Shown piece after piece: positions 1-14,775 of a stretch of 45,902 nt of DNA. Positions within the stretch are counted from its first letter, which is position 1; the number at the start of each line of letters is the position of its first letter. The DNA comes from Acephala macrosclerotiorum (lineage: Eukaryota > Ascomycota > Leotiomycetes > Helotiales > Mollisiaceae), in contig MU119563.1 of the NCBI GenBank assembly GCA_014904845.1, forward strand, positions 1 to 45,902, given 5' to 3'. A model generated the notes under the pieces. That model searched no databases. It saw only the letters and a program-made list of their open reading frames with translations, and was not told the origin of the DNA. The position numbers and the translations under genes were made by a program.

Positions 1-800
1 TTTTTAATTTTTTTTTTTATTATTATTTAAAAAATTTTCGTATTTATTTTTTTTAATAAAATTTTTTAAACGATTTTCAATATATAATTTTCAAATTATT
101 ATTTCGTTTATTTTTTCAAATAAATATTTTTTTTTTAATTAATTTATTTAATAAATTCAATATAAATTTAATTATTTATATAATAATTTAATATTTTTAA
201 ATATATTTTAATTAATAAATTTAATATTATATATAAAAACGAATTTGTTTTTAAATTAGCTTTTTTTTATATTTAATAATAAACATTGAAATATATTTAA
301 TTTTATTTATAATTATATTTTTATTTTATATTTTAATTTAAAAATTTTTATTCGATTATATATTTCGTTTTAATTAAAAATCTTTTAAATAAAAAATAAA
401 ATTTTAATAAATAAAATTTTTTTTTTGTTATAAATTATATAAAATAACGTATATTTAAATAATTTATAAATAATCGTTCGATTTATAAAAAAATAATTAA
501 TATAATAATAATAAATTAATATTTTTATTTAATTATTTTATTTATTTTTGAATTATATATTAAAATAATAATATTTTTAATTTTAAATTTATTTAATTTT
601 TTAATAACGATTTTTTTAAATTTTAAATTTTTATTTAATTTTATATATTTAAAAATATTATATTTATAAATAATATTATTATAATTAAATTTAATAATTT
701 TTTTAAATATCGAATTTTTTATTAATTTAATTTTAATTTAATTAAAAAAATTATTAAATATTTTATATTATAAAAATTTAATTATATTTATTTTAATATA

Positions 801-934
801 ATAAATAAAAAAAAAAAATTATTTTTTACGCTATAAAAATACTATTTATAAAAAGAAATTATATTTAAATTATATTTAATTTACGATTAAATATTATATA
901 ATTACGTTATTATTATATTTTATATTATAATATT
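801..934 (+). repeat. Direct repeat, copy 1 (possible short LTR)
   Basis: Matches 8551-8684 in constant register (offset 7750) over 134 bp. By eye there are about 13 differences, mostly C/T or G/A. The match fades outside these limits. Spacing would suit the two terminal repeats of a decayed LTR element of about 7.9 kb, but 134 bp is short for an LTR and no coding remnant between them is recognisable. Confidence 0.6.
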
Positions 935-3900
935 TATTTTCATTGAAAATTTATATACGTTTTTATATAAAAAAAAAAAAAAAAATTTATAATTTATTTT
1001 ATTTTTATAATTAATATTTTTTTTTACGTTTTATATTTTTTAATCGTTTTTTTTAAATAATAATTCGAATTTTTTATTTTTTAATTTAATATATTTCGAT
1101 AATATTTTATAATAGGTTTTTTTTTTTACGTTTTTAATATTATAAAATCGAAATTTTTCGTTCGAGAATTTAATATAATTTAAAAATATTTTATAATATT
1201 ATTTGAATTTTATTATATTAATAACGATTTTAATAATTAATTTAATTTTTATATTATTTTTTAATCGTTTTTTTCTTTTTTTAAATTTGTTATTAAAAAA
1301 AAACTTTTTTATTAAAACGAGTTTTTTTTTTTAATATTTTAATTTTTATATTCTATTGTTCGATTTTGTAATACGTTATTAAAAATATTATAATCGTTTA
1401 TAATAAGTTTTAATTAATATATTATATACGTTTTAATTGTATTTATATAATTTTAATCGATATTAATTTATATTATATCGTATATATTTTTATTATCGAT
1501 TTCGTAAAATGTTTTTTAAAATTAAACGAGATTTATATTAAATTTTTTAATTATCGTTTTTTCGATATTAAATAAAATCGACGATTTATTTTATTTATAA
1601 AAAAAATTGATTATATATTTTAAATCGATTAAAAATATATTTATAATTTTTATATTTTGAATTTTTACATTATATAATATAATTATATTATTTTTTTTTC
1701 GTAATCGCGATATTTTTTATTCGTTTTAATAACGTTATATAATTTTTATTTTATTTTTAAAATTTAAAATTTTTTTCGTTTAATATTAAATTAATTTTTT
1801 TATTTAATATTAAAAATATTTTATTATCGTTAAATTAAAAACTTTTAAAATTATTATATTAATTTTCGATTTTTTTCGTAATATAATTATTATTATTTTT
1901 TTTATAATCGTTAAAATTTTTTAAAACGTTTTTTTATTATTAAAATTAATAATTTTTTTTTTATTATTTTTTTCGAATTTCAATCTATGAATTTTTTTTT
2001 TAATTATTAAAAAAAAAACAATCGAAATTTTTTTTTTTAATTTTAAATAAAATATTATTATTAATACGTCGTTTTAATTTTTTAATATATTTTACGAATA
2101 ATTTTAATTATATAAAAAGTTTTATTATTAATTCGTTAATATTAATACGTTATTTTTTTTTCTTTGTATTTTTTTAAATTTATTATAACGAGATCGTTTA
2201 TTTTATAATATTTCAAAATATTATTATTTTAAATTAAATCGTCGAATAAAATTCAAAATTAATCGAAATAAATATATAATAATATATTATTTTTTTTTAC
2301 GTTTTTTTAGATTTAACGTTAAATCGCGATTTTTAATTTGTTTTTATAAATAATATTTAAATCGCTTTTTATTAACGATAAAATTATTTGTTTATTTATA
2401 TTTAATAAAATTACTATTATAAATATAATAAAACGAGTTTTTATTATTAATTTAATTTTTATTACAATTACGATTTTTTTAACTCTCGTTATTATTATTA
2501 CGATTTTTATTTTTTACGTTTTTTTTATCGTTTTTTTTTATTAATTTTATTATTATATTTCATTTTAATCGTATAAAATAATTAATAAAATTAAAAATTT
2601 TATTATTAATAAAAAATATCGAACTAAAGAAACACGCGAAATTAATTACGTAATAACGATATAATAAATTTTTTGTATATCGCAAAAAAGTAAAAATAAA
2701 AATACGTTAATTTTTTAATTATTATTTAAATTTAAAAAAACGATTTTATCGTTTTAATTACATCGTAAACGTATTTTGTTTTTTAGTTTTATTAACGTTA
2801 TAAATTAATAATTTTATTAATCGTATTTTGTAATTATTAATTAGATTTTTCGTATTATTAAATAATTTTATTAAATACTAATTATTTTATTTATTGTTTT
2901 ATTTTAAAAATTTAATTAAATATTTAATATTATTTTTTCGATTGTATTAAATAATACGTTTATTAATAATACGATCGAGTTTTCAATTTTTTTTTAATTT
3001 TTATTATCGTTTTTAACGTTTTTAATCGATTTTTGATTTTCGATTTTTTTATAATTATATGAGTTTTTTTTTTTAATATTAAATTTAAATAAACTATTAA
3101 AATAATTTTACAAATCTTTTAATAAAATAAAAAATCGAACTCGTATACAAATTTATTGATTTTACGTATAATTTTAAATAAACGTATACATTGTTTTAAT
3201 ATTTTTTTATTTTATTTTTTTAATAAATTATAATTTTTATATAATTGTAAATATACGTAATCGTTTACGTTTATTATAATTAGTTTGTATTTTATATCGT
3301 AATATAATTTTATTAAATTATTAACGAATTTTATTATAATTTTTATATTACGTTATTTTATTTTTTTAATAATTTTTAATACGTTTTTTATAGAAATATT
3401 ATCGAATAATATTATAAAATTTATTACAAATTTAAATTCGATAATAATTTTATTAAATATATAATTTATTAATATTATAAAAATGTTATTAAAATTTATT
3501 TAAAAAAAAATTATTATTTTAAATTATAAATTATTAAAATATATAAAAACGTAAAATCGAATATTGATTTCGATTATTTGATTTTTTTTTTTAATACGTT
3601 ATCGATTTAAAAATATTATATTATTAATATTAAAAATTTAATTTTTAAAATATTAAAAACTTTTTTTTAAAATTTGAAAATAAATTTAATATCGCGATTT
3701 AAAATTATTTATTTAAAAATATTTCAATTTAATAATAATTATATTATAATATAAACGCGAATTTAATTTTTTATAATATATTTTATATATTTAAAAATAA
3801 AGTTTTTTTATTATATTTGTACGTTTATATTATAAATATATTAAATTAATTGAAATTTTCAAATTTCTATAAATTAATAATAAAAATCGTTAATAATACG

Positions 3901-6900
3901 ATAATAAAATCAATTATAATAATATAAAAAACTCGAAAAAATATTCGAATAAATTAAAACTCGTCGTATAAACGATTTTTTTATAGCGTTTTATAAACAA
4001 ATTTAATAATAATTAATATAGTTTTTTAATTTTTTTTTAAATCGAAAAATATAAAATTATTCGAATTTATAAAACGTATATTTTATTTCGAAATAATATT
4101 TAACGTTATAAATTTATTTAATTATTTTTTTTATTATCGTATTAAAAATATATAATTTATATATCGAATCGACGACGTAAAATAATAATTCGTTTTTAAT
4201 TTGAAAAAAATAATTTTTTTTAAAAATATAATTTAAAATATTTTTATTTTTTAATAAATCGAATAAAATAAAAACTTTAAAATTTTTTTTATTAAATTAT
4301 AAACTTTTAACGATTTTAATTTTTATATCGTTAATTATAATAATTTTTATTAATAAAAAAACGTTATCGAGTTTATTGTTTTTTAAAACGTCGAATAATT
4401 TAATTATATTGAAATATAATAACGCGTTTAAAACGATATTAAAACGTTTTAAATAATAAATTATATTTAAATCGAATTATAATAAATATTATAACGCGTA
4501 TATTAATTTTATATTCGTTTTTATAACGTTTGAAATATTAAAATATATATAATCGTATATATTTTTAATTATCGTATAATTTATTAAAATAATAATTTTT
4601 TATTAATTCGATTAAATTATTAATTTAAATTTTTTATATATTTATATTAAATAAACTATTTTTAATTTTATTAATTTATAATTTTTTTTATTTAAATTAA
4701 AATATTTATTTATAAATAAAATTAATTTAATTATATTTGTATTTAATTTAATTATATTTTTTAAAAATTTAATTTTTTTTTTAAAATAAAAAATTATTAT
4801 CGAAATTTTTTTTTATTAAACGTATTTAAATTAAAAAATAAAATATAATTTAATTTGAAATAAATAAAAAATATATTTTATAATATTTCGAATATTTAAT
4901 ATTTTATTTTTATAAATTTCTATATAATTTTAACGATATAATTTTTTCGTTTTTATTTTATTATTTTTATTGTATCGTTTTTTAATTACGATTTATTTTT
5001 AAAAATATCGTTTTACGTTTTTATAAAAATTCGACGATTTATATGTATTTTAATAAATAAAAATAAAATTAATCGATTATATTAATATATTTCTCGAGAT
5101 TTTTTAAAGTTTTTAAAAAAATAATTTTATTAATAATTGCAATTTTTTTTTTGTTATTACTATATTAAAAATATTTATTTTATAATCAAAAAACTCGATT
5201 AATAAATATTTTAAAAAAAAAATTTTATGAAAAAATATAATTTATAATTTATAAATAAAAAAAATATTTTTTTTAAATAAAAAATATATTTAATAAATGT
5301 ATTCGAAAAAATAATAATATTATTAATAAAATATTTTATAAAATAATTATAAAAACGTAAAATTTTATTTATAAATTTTTAAATATATTATATAAAATTA
5401 TAAAATTTTATAAAAACGATATAAAAACGTTTTTATTTTTTATAATTAATTATCGTAAAACGATTATAATAATTTTTTTAAATTAAAAACTAATAAAAAA
5501 ATTATAAATTGTTAATAATTAAAATTGTTTATTTTTTTTATAAAGTTTTTATAATTTTTAATTATAATAATATAAAATATACGTTAAATATAATTGTTTT
5601 ATTTAACGATTTTAAATCGACGGTAAAATGATTTTTTTTTTTTTTTTTTTGATTATAAAAATCGTATTATTAAAAAACGTCGATTTATTTGATTATTTTA
5701 TACGATTACGTATATATAAATCATTGAAAATTGTATTTATTATTTTTCGATTACGAATTTCGAATAAATATTTTTTTAACGATATTTTTATATTTTATTA
5801 TTTTTTTTATTAAAAAAATATATATATATTTTTTTTCGAATATATTTAATAAATTTTTATTTGTTTAATATTAGTTTTTTGATTTAATTATTATTAAAAC
5901 GATAAAAGTTTTATAGTAATCAAATATAAAAATATTATTAATAAAATTAATAATTATTAATATAATTTATAAAAATTCGATGTTTAATAATAATTTTAAT
6001 TTTAACGTTTTTATAATTTATATTGTAATTTTAATTTTTACGAATAAATTTATTTCGTTAATTTTATTAAAAATATATAATAAAAATATCGTTCGTTTTA
6101 AAAATATTACTAGTTTTAAAATACTTTCAAATGTAATCGTTCGTATTTTATTATAAATTATTTTGAGATATAATTTCAAGAAATTAATATCGATTAATAA
6201 TTGTATATATTTTATATTTATATAAATAAATTTAATTTCTTTTTCGAAAATAAAACGCGTATTTATTTTTATATAAATAAAATTTGTAATACGTTATTAT
6301 ATCGTTTTATTACGAAATTTCATTTTAATAATTTTTGTTTTTATATTTATTTATTATATCGTTATTATAATAATATTAATTAATATAATTAATTTATTAA
6401 TAAACGATATTATTGTATTGTTTTTATATTCGTTTATATAAATATATTTAAAAAGTTTAATACGAAATAAAAAATTTATTAAATATTTTTTATATATTAT
6501 ATTTTTTTTTTTTTTTTTTCGTAATTACGAAATAATTGATATTTTTTTGTTTTTAGTTTTTTAAAATAAATTATTTTATTTTAAAATTTGAAAATATAAA
6601 AATTTTCATTATAATATAATTATTATTTTTGAAATTGTTATTAAAATCATTTTTATATTTTTTTACGACGTCGATATAATTATTCGTATAATTCGTATTA
6701 TCGTTTTATTAAAATCGTTTAAATTTTTATTTATTATAAACGAGTTTATAAAATTTGTTTATAGAAAATTTTTTTTTTTTTCGTTTTTATTATTAATATA
6801 CGCTACGATAAATAATAAACGTAATTTTATTAAAAAAAATTATTATAAAATCGACGATATTTAATTATTATTAATATTATTTAATTTTAATTAAAACGAG

Positions 6901-7753
6901 CAAAAGTTGAAATTAGAATTATTATAATAATAATTATTTTATTATACGTTTTATTAAAAATAATTAATATTTTTAATATTATTATAATAAAATTATTTTA
7001 TTAAAATTATATCGTAATATTAATTTTTTTACAATTTTATTATTTAAATTTTTTTTTTTTTTATTAAATTTTTAAAATATATAAATATTAAAATTAATTT
7101 ATTAAAAATATATATTAATATTTTAAAATTGATATTAAAATTATTATATATATAAAAAAGTTATTAATATTTTTTGTTTGTAATTATTATTTTAATATAT
7201 TGTATTATTATTATTATATAAATTCGAATATTTTTTTTAATATTATATTATTTTTTATATACTTTTTTTTAATAGTTTTTTTAAAATTAAAAACATCGAA
7301 TTTTTAAAGCGTTTTAAAAGTTTTTTTTTTTTTCAAAGTTAAATATTTTTAAAAACGTAATAAAACGTTAATCGAATAATATTTTCAATTTTTTTTATAT
7401 ATTATTATTATATTAATTCTCGAAAATATATTTAAAAATTTGCACGAATAATAATATTTCGTTTATTTATTACGTTATATTTAAAAAAATCGACAAATAA
7501 AAATATATTTTTTCAAATTGTAATTTTATTTTAATTCGTATAATTTCTCGTATTTTTATTATTTAAATCGAAAAATTTTATTTTTTTGAAATTTTATTTT
7601 ATTGAAAAATTTATAATAAAATTAATAACGTTATTAAAATTCATTTGAAATATATTTAATAATATTAAATTACTATTAAAAGTTTAATTATTTTTATTAT
7701 TGAAAAATAAATTATTTTTATTATTAAACGTAAAATTATTAAAAATATTTTTG

Positions 7754-7784
<31 letters not shown>

Positions 7785-8550
7785 AAAAATTTATTGTATT
7801 TAAACGATCGTAATATTTATAATTATTTTTTTCGTTTAATAATTTTATAAATAATTAAATAATTTTTTGTAATATTTCAAAAAATAATAAAAATAAATAT
7901 TATAATAATTAATCGATTAAAAATATATTGTTTTTTACGTGATTGTTTATTATATTATTACGAGAAATTTTTTTTATTATATCGTTTTTAAGTAATAATT
8001 AATTTAATAATTATTAAAAAAAATTAACGTTTTTATCGTTTTTATTTTTAAACAAAATATCGTTAATTAATTTTTGTATTAAAATATATATATTCGAGTA
8101 ATATATAAATTATTTAATTATTATCTCGAAATAAATTTTATTAATTATTTAATTATTAAAATACGATAAAAACGACGATTTATCGTTTATTAAAATTATA
8201 AATTCGATTTCAATTATTACGAACTCGAATCGTAATAAACGTTTTCTCGATATTGATATATTTTTCAATAAATAATACTTTAAAACGTAATTAAAAAAAT
8301 TTATAAAGTTTTTGATTTTATTAACGTATTTGTAATTTGTTTATTTAAATTAATAAAATTAATAAACGAGTATAATAAAAATAATTAATAATTCGATTAA
8401 TATTAATCGATCGACGTTATTATATTATTCGTTCGTTTAAATTTATAAAAAAAATATATAAATAAAAATTCAATTTATAAAATCTCGATAAATTTTTAAA
8501 CGTTATATAAATGTTTTTAAAAACGTATTATTATTATTATAATAATTATA

Positions 8551-8684
8551 ATAAATAAAAAAAATAATTTATTTTTTATATTATAAAAATATTATTTATA
8601 AAAAAAAATTATATGTAAATTACATTTAATTTACGATTAAATATTATATAATCACGTTATTATTACGTTTTATATTACAATATA
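8551..8684 (+). repeat. Direct repeat, copy 2 (possible short LTR)
   Basis: Partner of 801-934. This copy keeps more C and G (for example TCACG and TTACG where copy 1 has TTACG and TTATA), so it is the less mutated of the two. It contains a TGTAAATTACA palindrome and ends near ATTACA, which resembles the TG...CA ends of LTRs. That is only suggestive. Confidence 0.6.
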
Positions 8685-11600
8685 AAATAATATAAAATTT
8701 GTTTATATTTTATTTTTATTTTTATATTAATAATTATTATAATTTATTATAAAATCTCGAATATTTTTATAGTATTTTTTTAATAATATTAATTAATTAT
8801 TTAATAATAATTTTTTTTTTTAATATATTTAAATTTATTATATAATTTAATTATAATTATTATATATTATTTTAAATCGTTTAAAATAAATTAAAATAAA
8901 TAAAATTTAATAAAATTTTTTTATAATATTTTATTTTAAATATTATAATTAACGAATTTTTAAATTAATTTACGAAATTTTATTTTTAAAAATTATTAAA
9001 TATTAAATAATTATTATTAAAAAAAAATTAAAAATTAAAAATATTAAATTTAAAAAAAAAATTTAAATATATATTTTCGTTTTATATATTTATTTTTAAT
9101 TATAAACGATTTATTTTTAATTTTTTAATTAATTTTACGTTTTTTAATTAATTTTACGTTTTTTAATTGAAATTAAAATTATTTTAATATAATTAAATTC
9201 GATTATAATAAATTTATTAATATTTTTTTTTTAAAAAAATATTATTTTTTATTTATAATTTTTTAAATAATTCGTTTATAATAATATAAATACTTTTTTT
9301 AATATATTTAATTTTAAAATTGAATAATTATATTTTAATAAATAATTAAAATATTAAAATTTTTTATTATTATTCGATTTAATTAAATAATAAACGTATT
9401 AATATTCGTTTTAAAAATAAAATAAATATTATATAATTAAAATTATAATTTATAAAATTTTTTTAAAATTTTTTAAAAGATTTTTTATTATATTATAATT
9501 TCATTTAATAATATTTTAAAATTGTAATTAGTATTAAATTATTATATTAATTAAAAAAAAAATTATATTTTTATTAATTAATATTAATATTTAAAATAAT
9601 TATTTTTTAATTATTAATAAAATTATAATAAATTTTATAAAATATTAAAATTGTTATAAATTTATTTTATAAAAATATTTTTTAAAATTATAAATAAAAT
9701 TAATAATAATTATTTCGTTATAATAAAATTATAATTTAAATTTTAAATATATTTAAAAACGAATTAATAAATTTATAAAAATATTAATTTATTATTATAA
9801 TTCGTATAAAATTTTTTAATTTTTATTTTATTTAAAAATAATATTACAATTTTAAAAAATATATTTTTTAAAATTATTATAATAATTTTAACGAATTAAA
9901 TTATAAAATTAATTATTTTTTAAAACGATATTATTATTTATAAAAATTTTAATAAAATTTTAATAAAATTATTATATTTTTATTTCGAACGTTTAAAATA
10001 AATTAATTATATTTAAAAAAAAAATATTAAAAAAATATAAAAATATTTAACAAATATTTTAAAATAATAAAATTTATTTTTATAATTATATTAATTAATC
10101 GATAAATTTTAATAAAAATTATTATTTTTTTTAAATATTTTATAATCGAATTATTTTTAAAAAAAATTTATTATAATTAAAAAAAAAATTTTAAAATAAA
10201 TTTTTTTTTTTTTTTTATTATATTATATATTAAATTATTTTAATATAAATAAATAAATTAATATTTTTATAAATTTTAAAAAAAAAATTTAATTAAATAT
10301 TATTATTTTTTTATAATTAAATATTATTTTATCGAATTTTTTTTTTTAAATTTTTATAATTAATTTTTGATAAATAAAAATATTAATTATTTAAAATAAA
10401 TTTTTATTTTTTTAATATTAAAATAATTTATAATAATAAATATTTTATATACTTTTTAATATATTTTTAAAATTTTTTTAATATTTTGAATCGTTTAAAT
10501 TAATTTTTTTGTTTTTTAAAAAAATTTTAATTTTATTAATTAAATCGACGAATTATATTTTTTTAAATTTAAATTTATATATTATATTAATATTTATATT
10601 AAATAATTTTTTTATTCGTTTTTATATTCGAAAATTTTTCGATTTCATAAAAATTATAATATTATTAATTATTTTTTTAATAATAATATTTATAATTAAT
10701 TAATATATTTATAAATAAATAATAAATTATAAAAAAATAATTAATAAAAAAATCGATTTTTTTATTTTTTATTCGTTTAAAATACTCGAAATAATATTAT
10801 TCGTTTTATTAATTATTATATATAATATTAATTTTTGTTATATTTTTTTAAACGATTAATAATATATTTTACGAAAGTTTAATCGATATTAAATTATATA
10901 AAATTTTATATTCGCTTTTTTTTATATTATTATATTTTTTTTATTTATAATTAAAATTTTTTTTTTCGTTTATATTTTTATAAAAAAAAAATTAATTTTA
11001 ATATTATTTAATTTTTAAAATATTTTTATAATATTAATATTTAAAATATTTTTTAAATCGTTAAATAATACGAAAAAAAAAAAAATTAATTTTTTAATAA
11101 AATCGTTTATTTAAATTAAAAATTTTAATATAAATATTTATTAAATTTTTTAAATTTAAATAATATATAAAATCGAAAATTAAAATTCGATATAAATTTT
11201 TTTAATAATTACAAATATTTTTAATTAAATTTTTTTTATAAATAATTCGAATAAAATAAAAAATAATAAATTATTAATTATATTTAAAATTATTTTTTAT
11301 ATTATAATATTTAAATATTTTTATTAAATTTTTAAATATTTTAAATCGTTAATTTTATTATATTATTATTATTTTTTTATATATTTATATACGATAATCG
11401 TTTTCTCGTATATTTTATTATAATTATAAATAAATATTTTTATCGATTTATAATCGATTTTTTTAAAAATTCGATTTTTAATATATATTAAATTTTTTTT
11501 TATAAATTCGCGTTTTTAATATTATTTATTTAATTTATTTTATTTAATTAATTTTTTAAATATTCGATTAAATAAATTTATATACGTTTTTATCGTTAAA

Positions 11601-12084
11601 AAAATTTTTATGAATTAATTGATAATTTTATATAAAAATTTTATATTTATTCGATAATATTTTTAATTATATTTAAAATTTTTTTTTTTTAAAATATTAT
11701 AAAATTTTTTTGTAAATAATTTTTAATATTATATTTTAATATAAATCGAATTTATTTTTTATAAATCGAATTAATATATTATAAAAATTATATTTTTTTA
11801 ATTTTTAAAATAATTTTATAATTTTTACATATATTATTATATTATTTTTTTTTAAATTAAAATATTTTAAAAATTCTAAAAAAAAATATTTATAATTTTA
11901 ATACGAATATATATTTTTTAAAATTTTATATTTTTAAAAAATTATTTTTATTATTCGTAAATTTTTTTTTAAAAAAAATCGATAATATAATTAAAATAAA
12001 AATATTTTTTATCGAAAAAAATAAATTTTAATATAAATAATTTATTAATTTTAATTTTTAAATTAAAAATTAATTTAATATTAC

Positions 12085-12215
12085 GAAAGTAAATAAGTGT
12101 ATATAATATAGATATAGATTGAAATGATGATCTATAGATAGAGAGCTCGACTATATATAAACAGAAATCACGTACGTAGTACGTAAATGTAAAGAGTTTC
12201 TCGTAACATTTAATA
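12085..12215. other. Short less-degraded island inside the AT block
   Basis: About 130 bp with ordinary non-CpG G and C (GAAATGATGATC, GATAGAGAGCTCGAC, TCACGTACGTAGTACGTAAATG) set in DNA where these are nearly absent. It holds a near-palindrome around TACGTAGTACGTA at about 12173-12185 and a TATATATAA run. No open frame. It may be a later insertion or a single-copy sequence that escaped mutation. Confidence 0.5.
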
Positions 12216-14150
12216 ATTTAAAAATATAAATTTTCAAATTATTATTTTTAAATAAAATTTATTTTAAAAATTAATTTTTATTTATATTATTTTTTTATAA
12301 AAAAAAATTTATTTTAATTTTTATTTAAAATTTCGTTCGTTTATTCGTTTTAATAAAATATATTTTTTAAATAATTATTTTTTTAATCGATTTTTTTCGA
12401 TTAAAAATTTTTATTTTAATTTTTTTCGTATTATTTTTTAAAATTCGAAATTTATTTTAATTTTATTATTTTAATTTACAAACTATTATAAACGATTTAC
12501 GAATTACAATTTTTAAAAAAATTAAAATTAAAATATAAAATAATAAAATAATTTCGTTTTTTAATATTATAATTTTTTTTTTTCGTATTAAAATTTTTTT
12601 TTTATATTTTAATTTTTATTAAAAATAATTATTACGAGTTTTTATTTTTTTTTTTATATTTATTTTAATATTAATTATTTCGAGTAATTTAATATATAAT
12701 TTTTATAAATTAATATTTTTTTATAATTAAATTATTTAATATCGAATAATATAATTAAAATAAAAAAATTTTATTAATTAATTTTTAATTTTCGATTTTT
12801 AATAATAATAAAAAATAAAATATATAAATCGTATATAAATAATTTTTAACGAGATTTATTAAAACAATTTATTTCTCGACGTCGTTTTATTAATATAAAA
12901 AATAATAAAATACAAAATAAAAAAATTTAATTATAAATTAATTTATTTTAATTAATAAATTAAATTTATTCGAAATAATTTATAATTCGTAAATTAATTA
13001 ATTAATTAAAATAGAAAAAATTATTAATTAATTTATAATAAATAAAAACTTTTTATATATTAAAAAACACGTAATTAATATTATTTTCAAAATTAATTAT
13101 TTATAAAAAATTTTAAAAAAAATATATATAATTTTATTATATTAAAAATTACAATATAAATTTCAATGATAAAATCGCTAAAATCGAATTTAAAAATTAA
13201 AACGTCGATTAAATTAAAATTACGATTAATTAATATTAATTATAGTTTTTAATTAATAAATAAAAAAAATAATAAAAAAATATTTTATAAAAAATATTTT
13301 TTTTTAAATTTTTTTTTTTTCGATATATAATATTATAATAATTTTCGATATATTAAACGATAATTAATAAAAATAATCGATTTAATTAATAAATATAACG
13401 TTTTAATCTTTAGAAAAATAATAATTTCAATATATAATCGATTATAAAATACTAATATCAATATTTATAACGTTAAAATTAATTTTCAAATTTTTTCGTA
13501 AAATTACCAAAATTAAACCGAATAAAAAAAATCGAATACGAAATATAAATTAAATAAAAATATTAATATTAATATAAAAAAAAGTACGAAAACGACGAAA
13601 TTAAAATATAAAATTATTAATTATTTTTTATTTGTATATTTTAATAAATAAATAAAAGTTTTTATTATTAAAACGAAATTATAATTACGATTTTTTAAAA
13701 AGTTTATAAAAAATTTATATTCGATTCATTCGAAATTATATTTTGATTTGTTTATATTTTATTTTATATAAAACGTTTTTTATTTATTAGTTTATTATAA
13801 ATTTCGTTTTTTTATTATTTGCGTATTTATATATTAATAATTAAATAATTCAAATAAATTGAAATAATCGAAACAATTGTTTTTCGAAGTTCGACGTTTT
13901 TTATACAAATTGTAATTTCATTTTTTTTAAAGTTTTATTAATTAAAAAAATTATTACGTTATAAAGTTTTAAATAGTTTTTAAAAGTAAATTCGAGCTTA
14001 GAATTAAAACTTTAAACGATTTAATTTTAATTTAACGCGATTTTAAAAAGTTTATTACTAAAAAATATAATAAAGTATTATATAATAATAAATCAATTTT
14101 TTATTAGTTTTTTATTTTTTTATGTTTTATTTATTAATTGTAATAAACTC
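12216..14150. repeat. AT-rich degraded DNA
   Basis: Continues the AT-rich block with C mostly in CpG. From about 13380 onward isolated non-CpG C and G become more frequent, so mutation load falls gradually toward the less damaged DNA at 14150. From 13015 it lies in the duplicated segment. No gene recognised. Confidence 0.75.
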
Positions 14151-14422
14151 TCGTTAAAAATCTACTACCGTTTAAACGTCCATCGAAAACCAATATTAAA
14201 ATAGTAAATAGCTAAAAACAAATCAACCAGGAATCAATGATTTCAAACCTAACTCTATACTTAAAAGTTATTCAAGCTTTACTTCTTATTGCCAGACGGG
14301 CTCCACTTAACATTCTACCACCCGGAGACGTTTTATTCGAAAAAGTAACCACACAAAACGAGCTACTCGGACCAATCCTTATAATCAAGTTCGTATTAAA
14401 AGTATTCCAATTCCAATAACCG

Positions 14423-14698
14423 CTAATATCCGTACGTCTTCGTTAGAACATTATTAAGTAACAATAGAAGCCGATCCGTATTACAAATAAAGAGATTGAA
14501 ACTTGGATCGCTATCGATACTATAAATGCAGTTCATCGCCCATGGCGTTGAGAGAGTTTGTCCGAGGGCGATATTCATTCCGATGCAGTTTCCGGAGCAT
14601 TATCTTTTATTTGGGTGGTAGCCATCGCATGCCATCAGTGCGAGTAAAGGTGTAAAGAAGTTGGCAATCATATTGAGGGCGTCGAGAGAAAGCTTCAT
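14423..14698 (-). pseudogene. Small secreted-protein-like gene, in-frame stop (copy A)
   Basis: The minus-strand ATG at 14698 sits in a strong context (AGCCACCATGAAG) and opens a signal-peptide-like start (MKLS, then a hydrophobic stretch ending LLALMA by about residue 23) followed by Cys. After 32 codons there is a TAA (14600-14602). The same frame then stays open for 58 more codons, with three Cys in its first 30 residues, to TAG at 14423. The TAA could derive from CAA by one C-to-T change at CpA, the RIP-preferred site. A TATA box lies about 80 nt upstream. I recognise no family; small cysteine-bearing secreted proteins are common in fungi. An unseen intron could also explain the stop. The + strand 60-codon frame at 14237-14419 overlaps the tail and is unassigned. 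Confidence 0.45.
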
Positions 14699-14775
14699 GG
14701 TGGCTTGGGATGAGAATTGATGGGTGAAGCTTGGAATATCGAGCGACTAATGTCGATCTGTGGGCTTCGAGTGCC

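Larger units (their letters stand above)
1..12084. repeat. AT-rich, RIP-degraded repeat block
   Basis: About 12 kb of almost pure A/T on both strands. No open frame longer than about 65 codons looks like a protein; the few that exist are low-complexity Phe/Ile/Asn/Lys strings. Remaining C and G are mostly in CpG pairs (for example 4021-4140, where nearly every C is followed by G). That is the look of old repeats after heavy C-to-T change on both strands. One internal direct repeat (801-934 and 8551-8684) suggests at least one old mobile element. No family can be named. Simple ATT runs occur near 7757-7783. Confidence 0.85.

Noticed and set aside
5628..10703. Short Phe/Ile/Asn-rich frames in the AT block as membrane proteins
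   Set aside because: Composition follows directly from A/T-only DNA; no start context or conservation.
1..12084. AT block as mitochondrial DNA or a centromere
   Set aside because: No mitochondrial genes, tRNAs or rRNAs are seen, and it is continuous with nuclear intron-bearing genes. A centromere cannot be tested from sequence alone.
14237..14419. 60-codon plus-strand frame (also 16542-16724) as a protein
   Set aside because: Overlaps the minus-strand secreted-protein-like gene, sits at the edge of mutated DNA, and resembles no family. The identical second copy reflects the duplication, not conservation.
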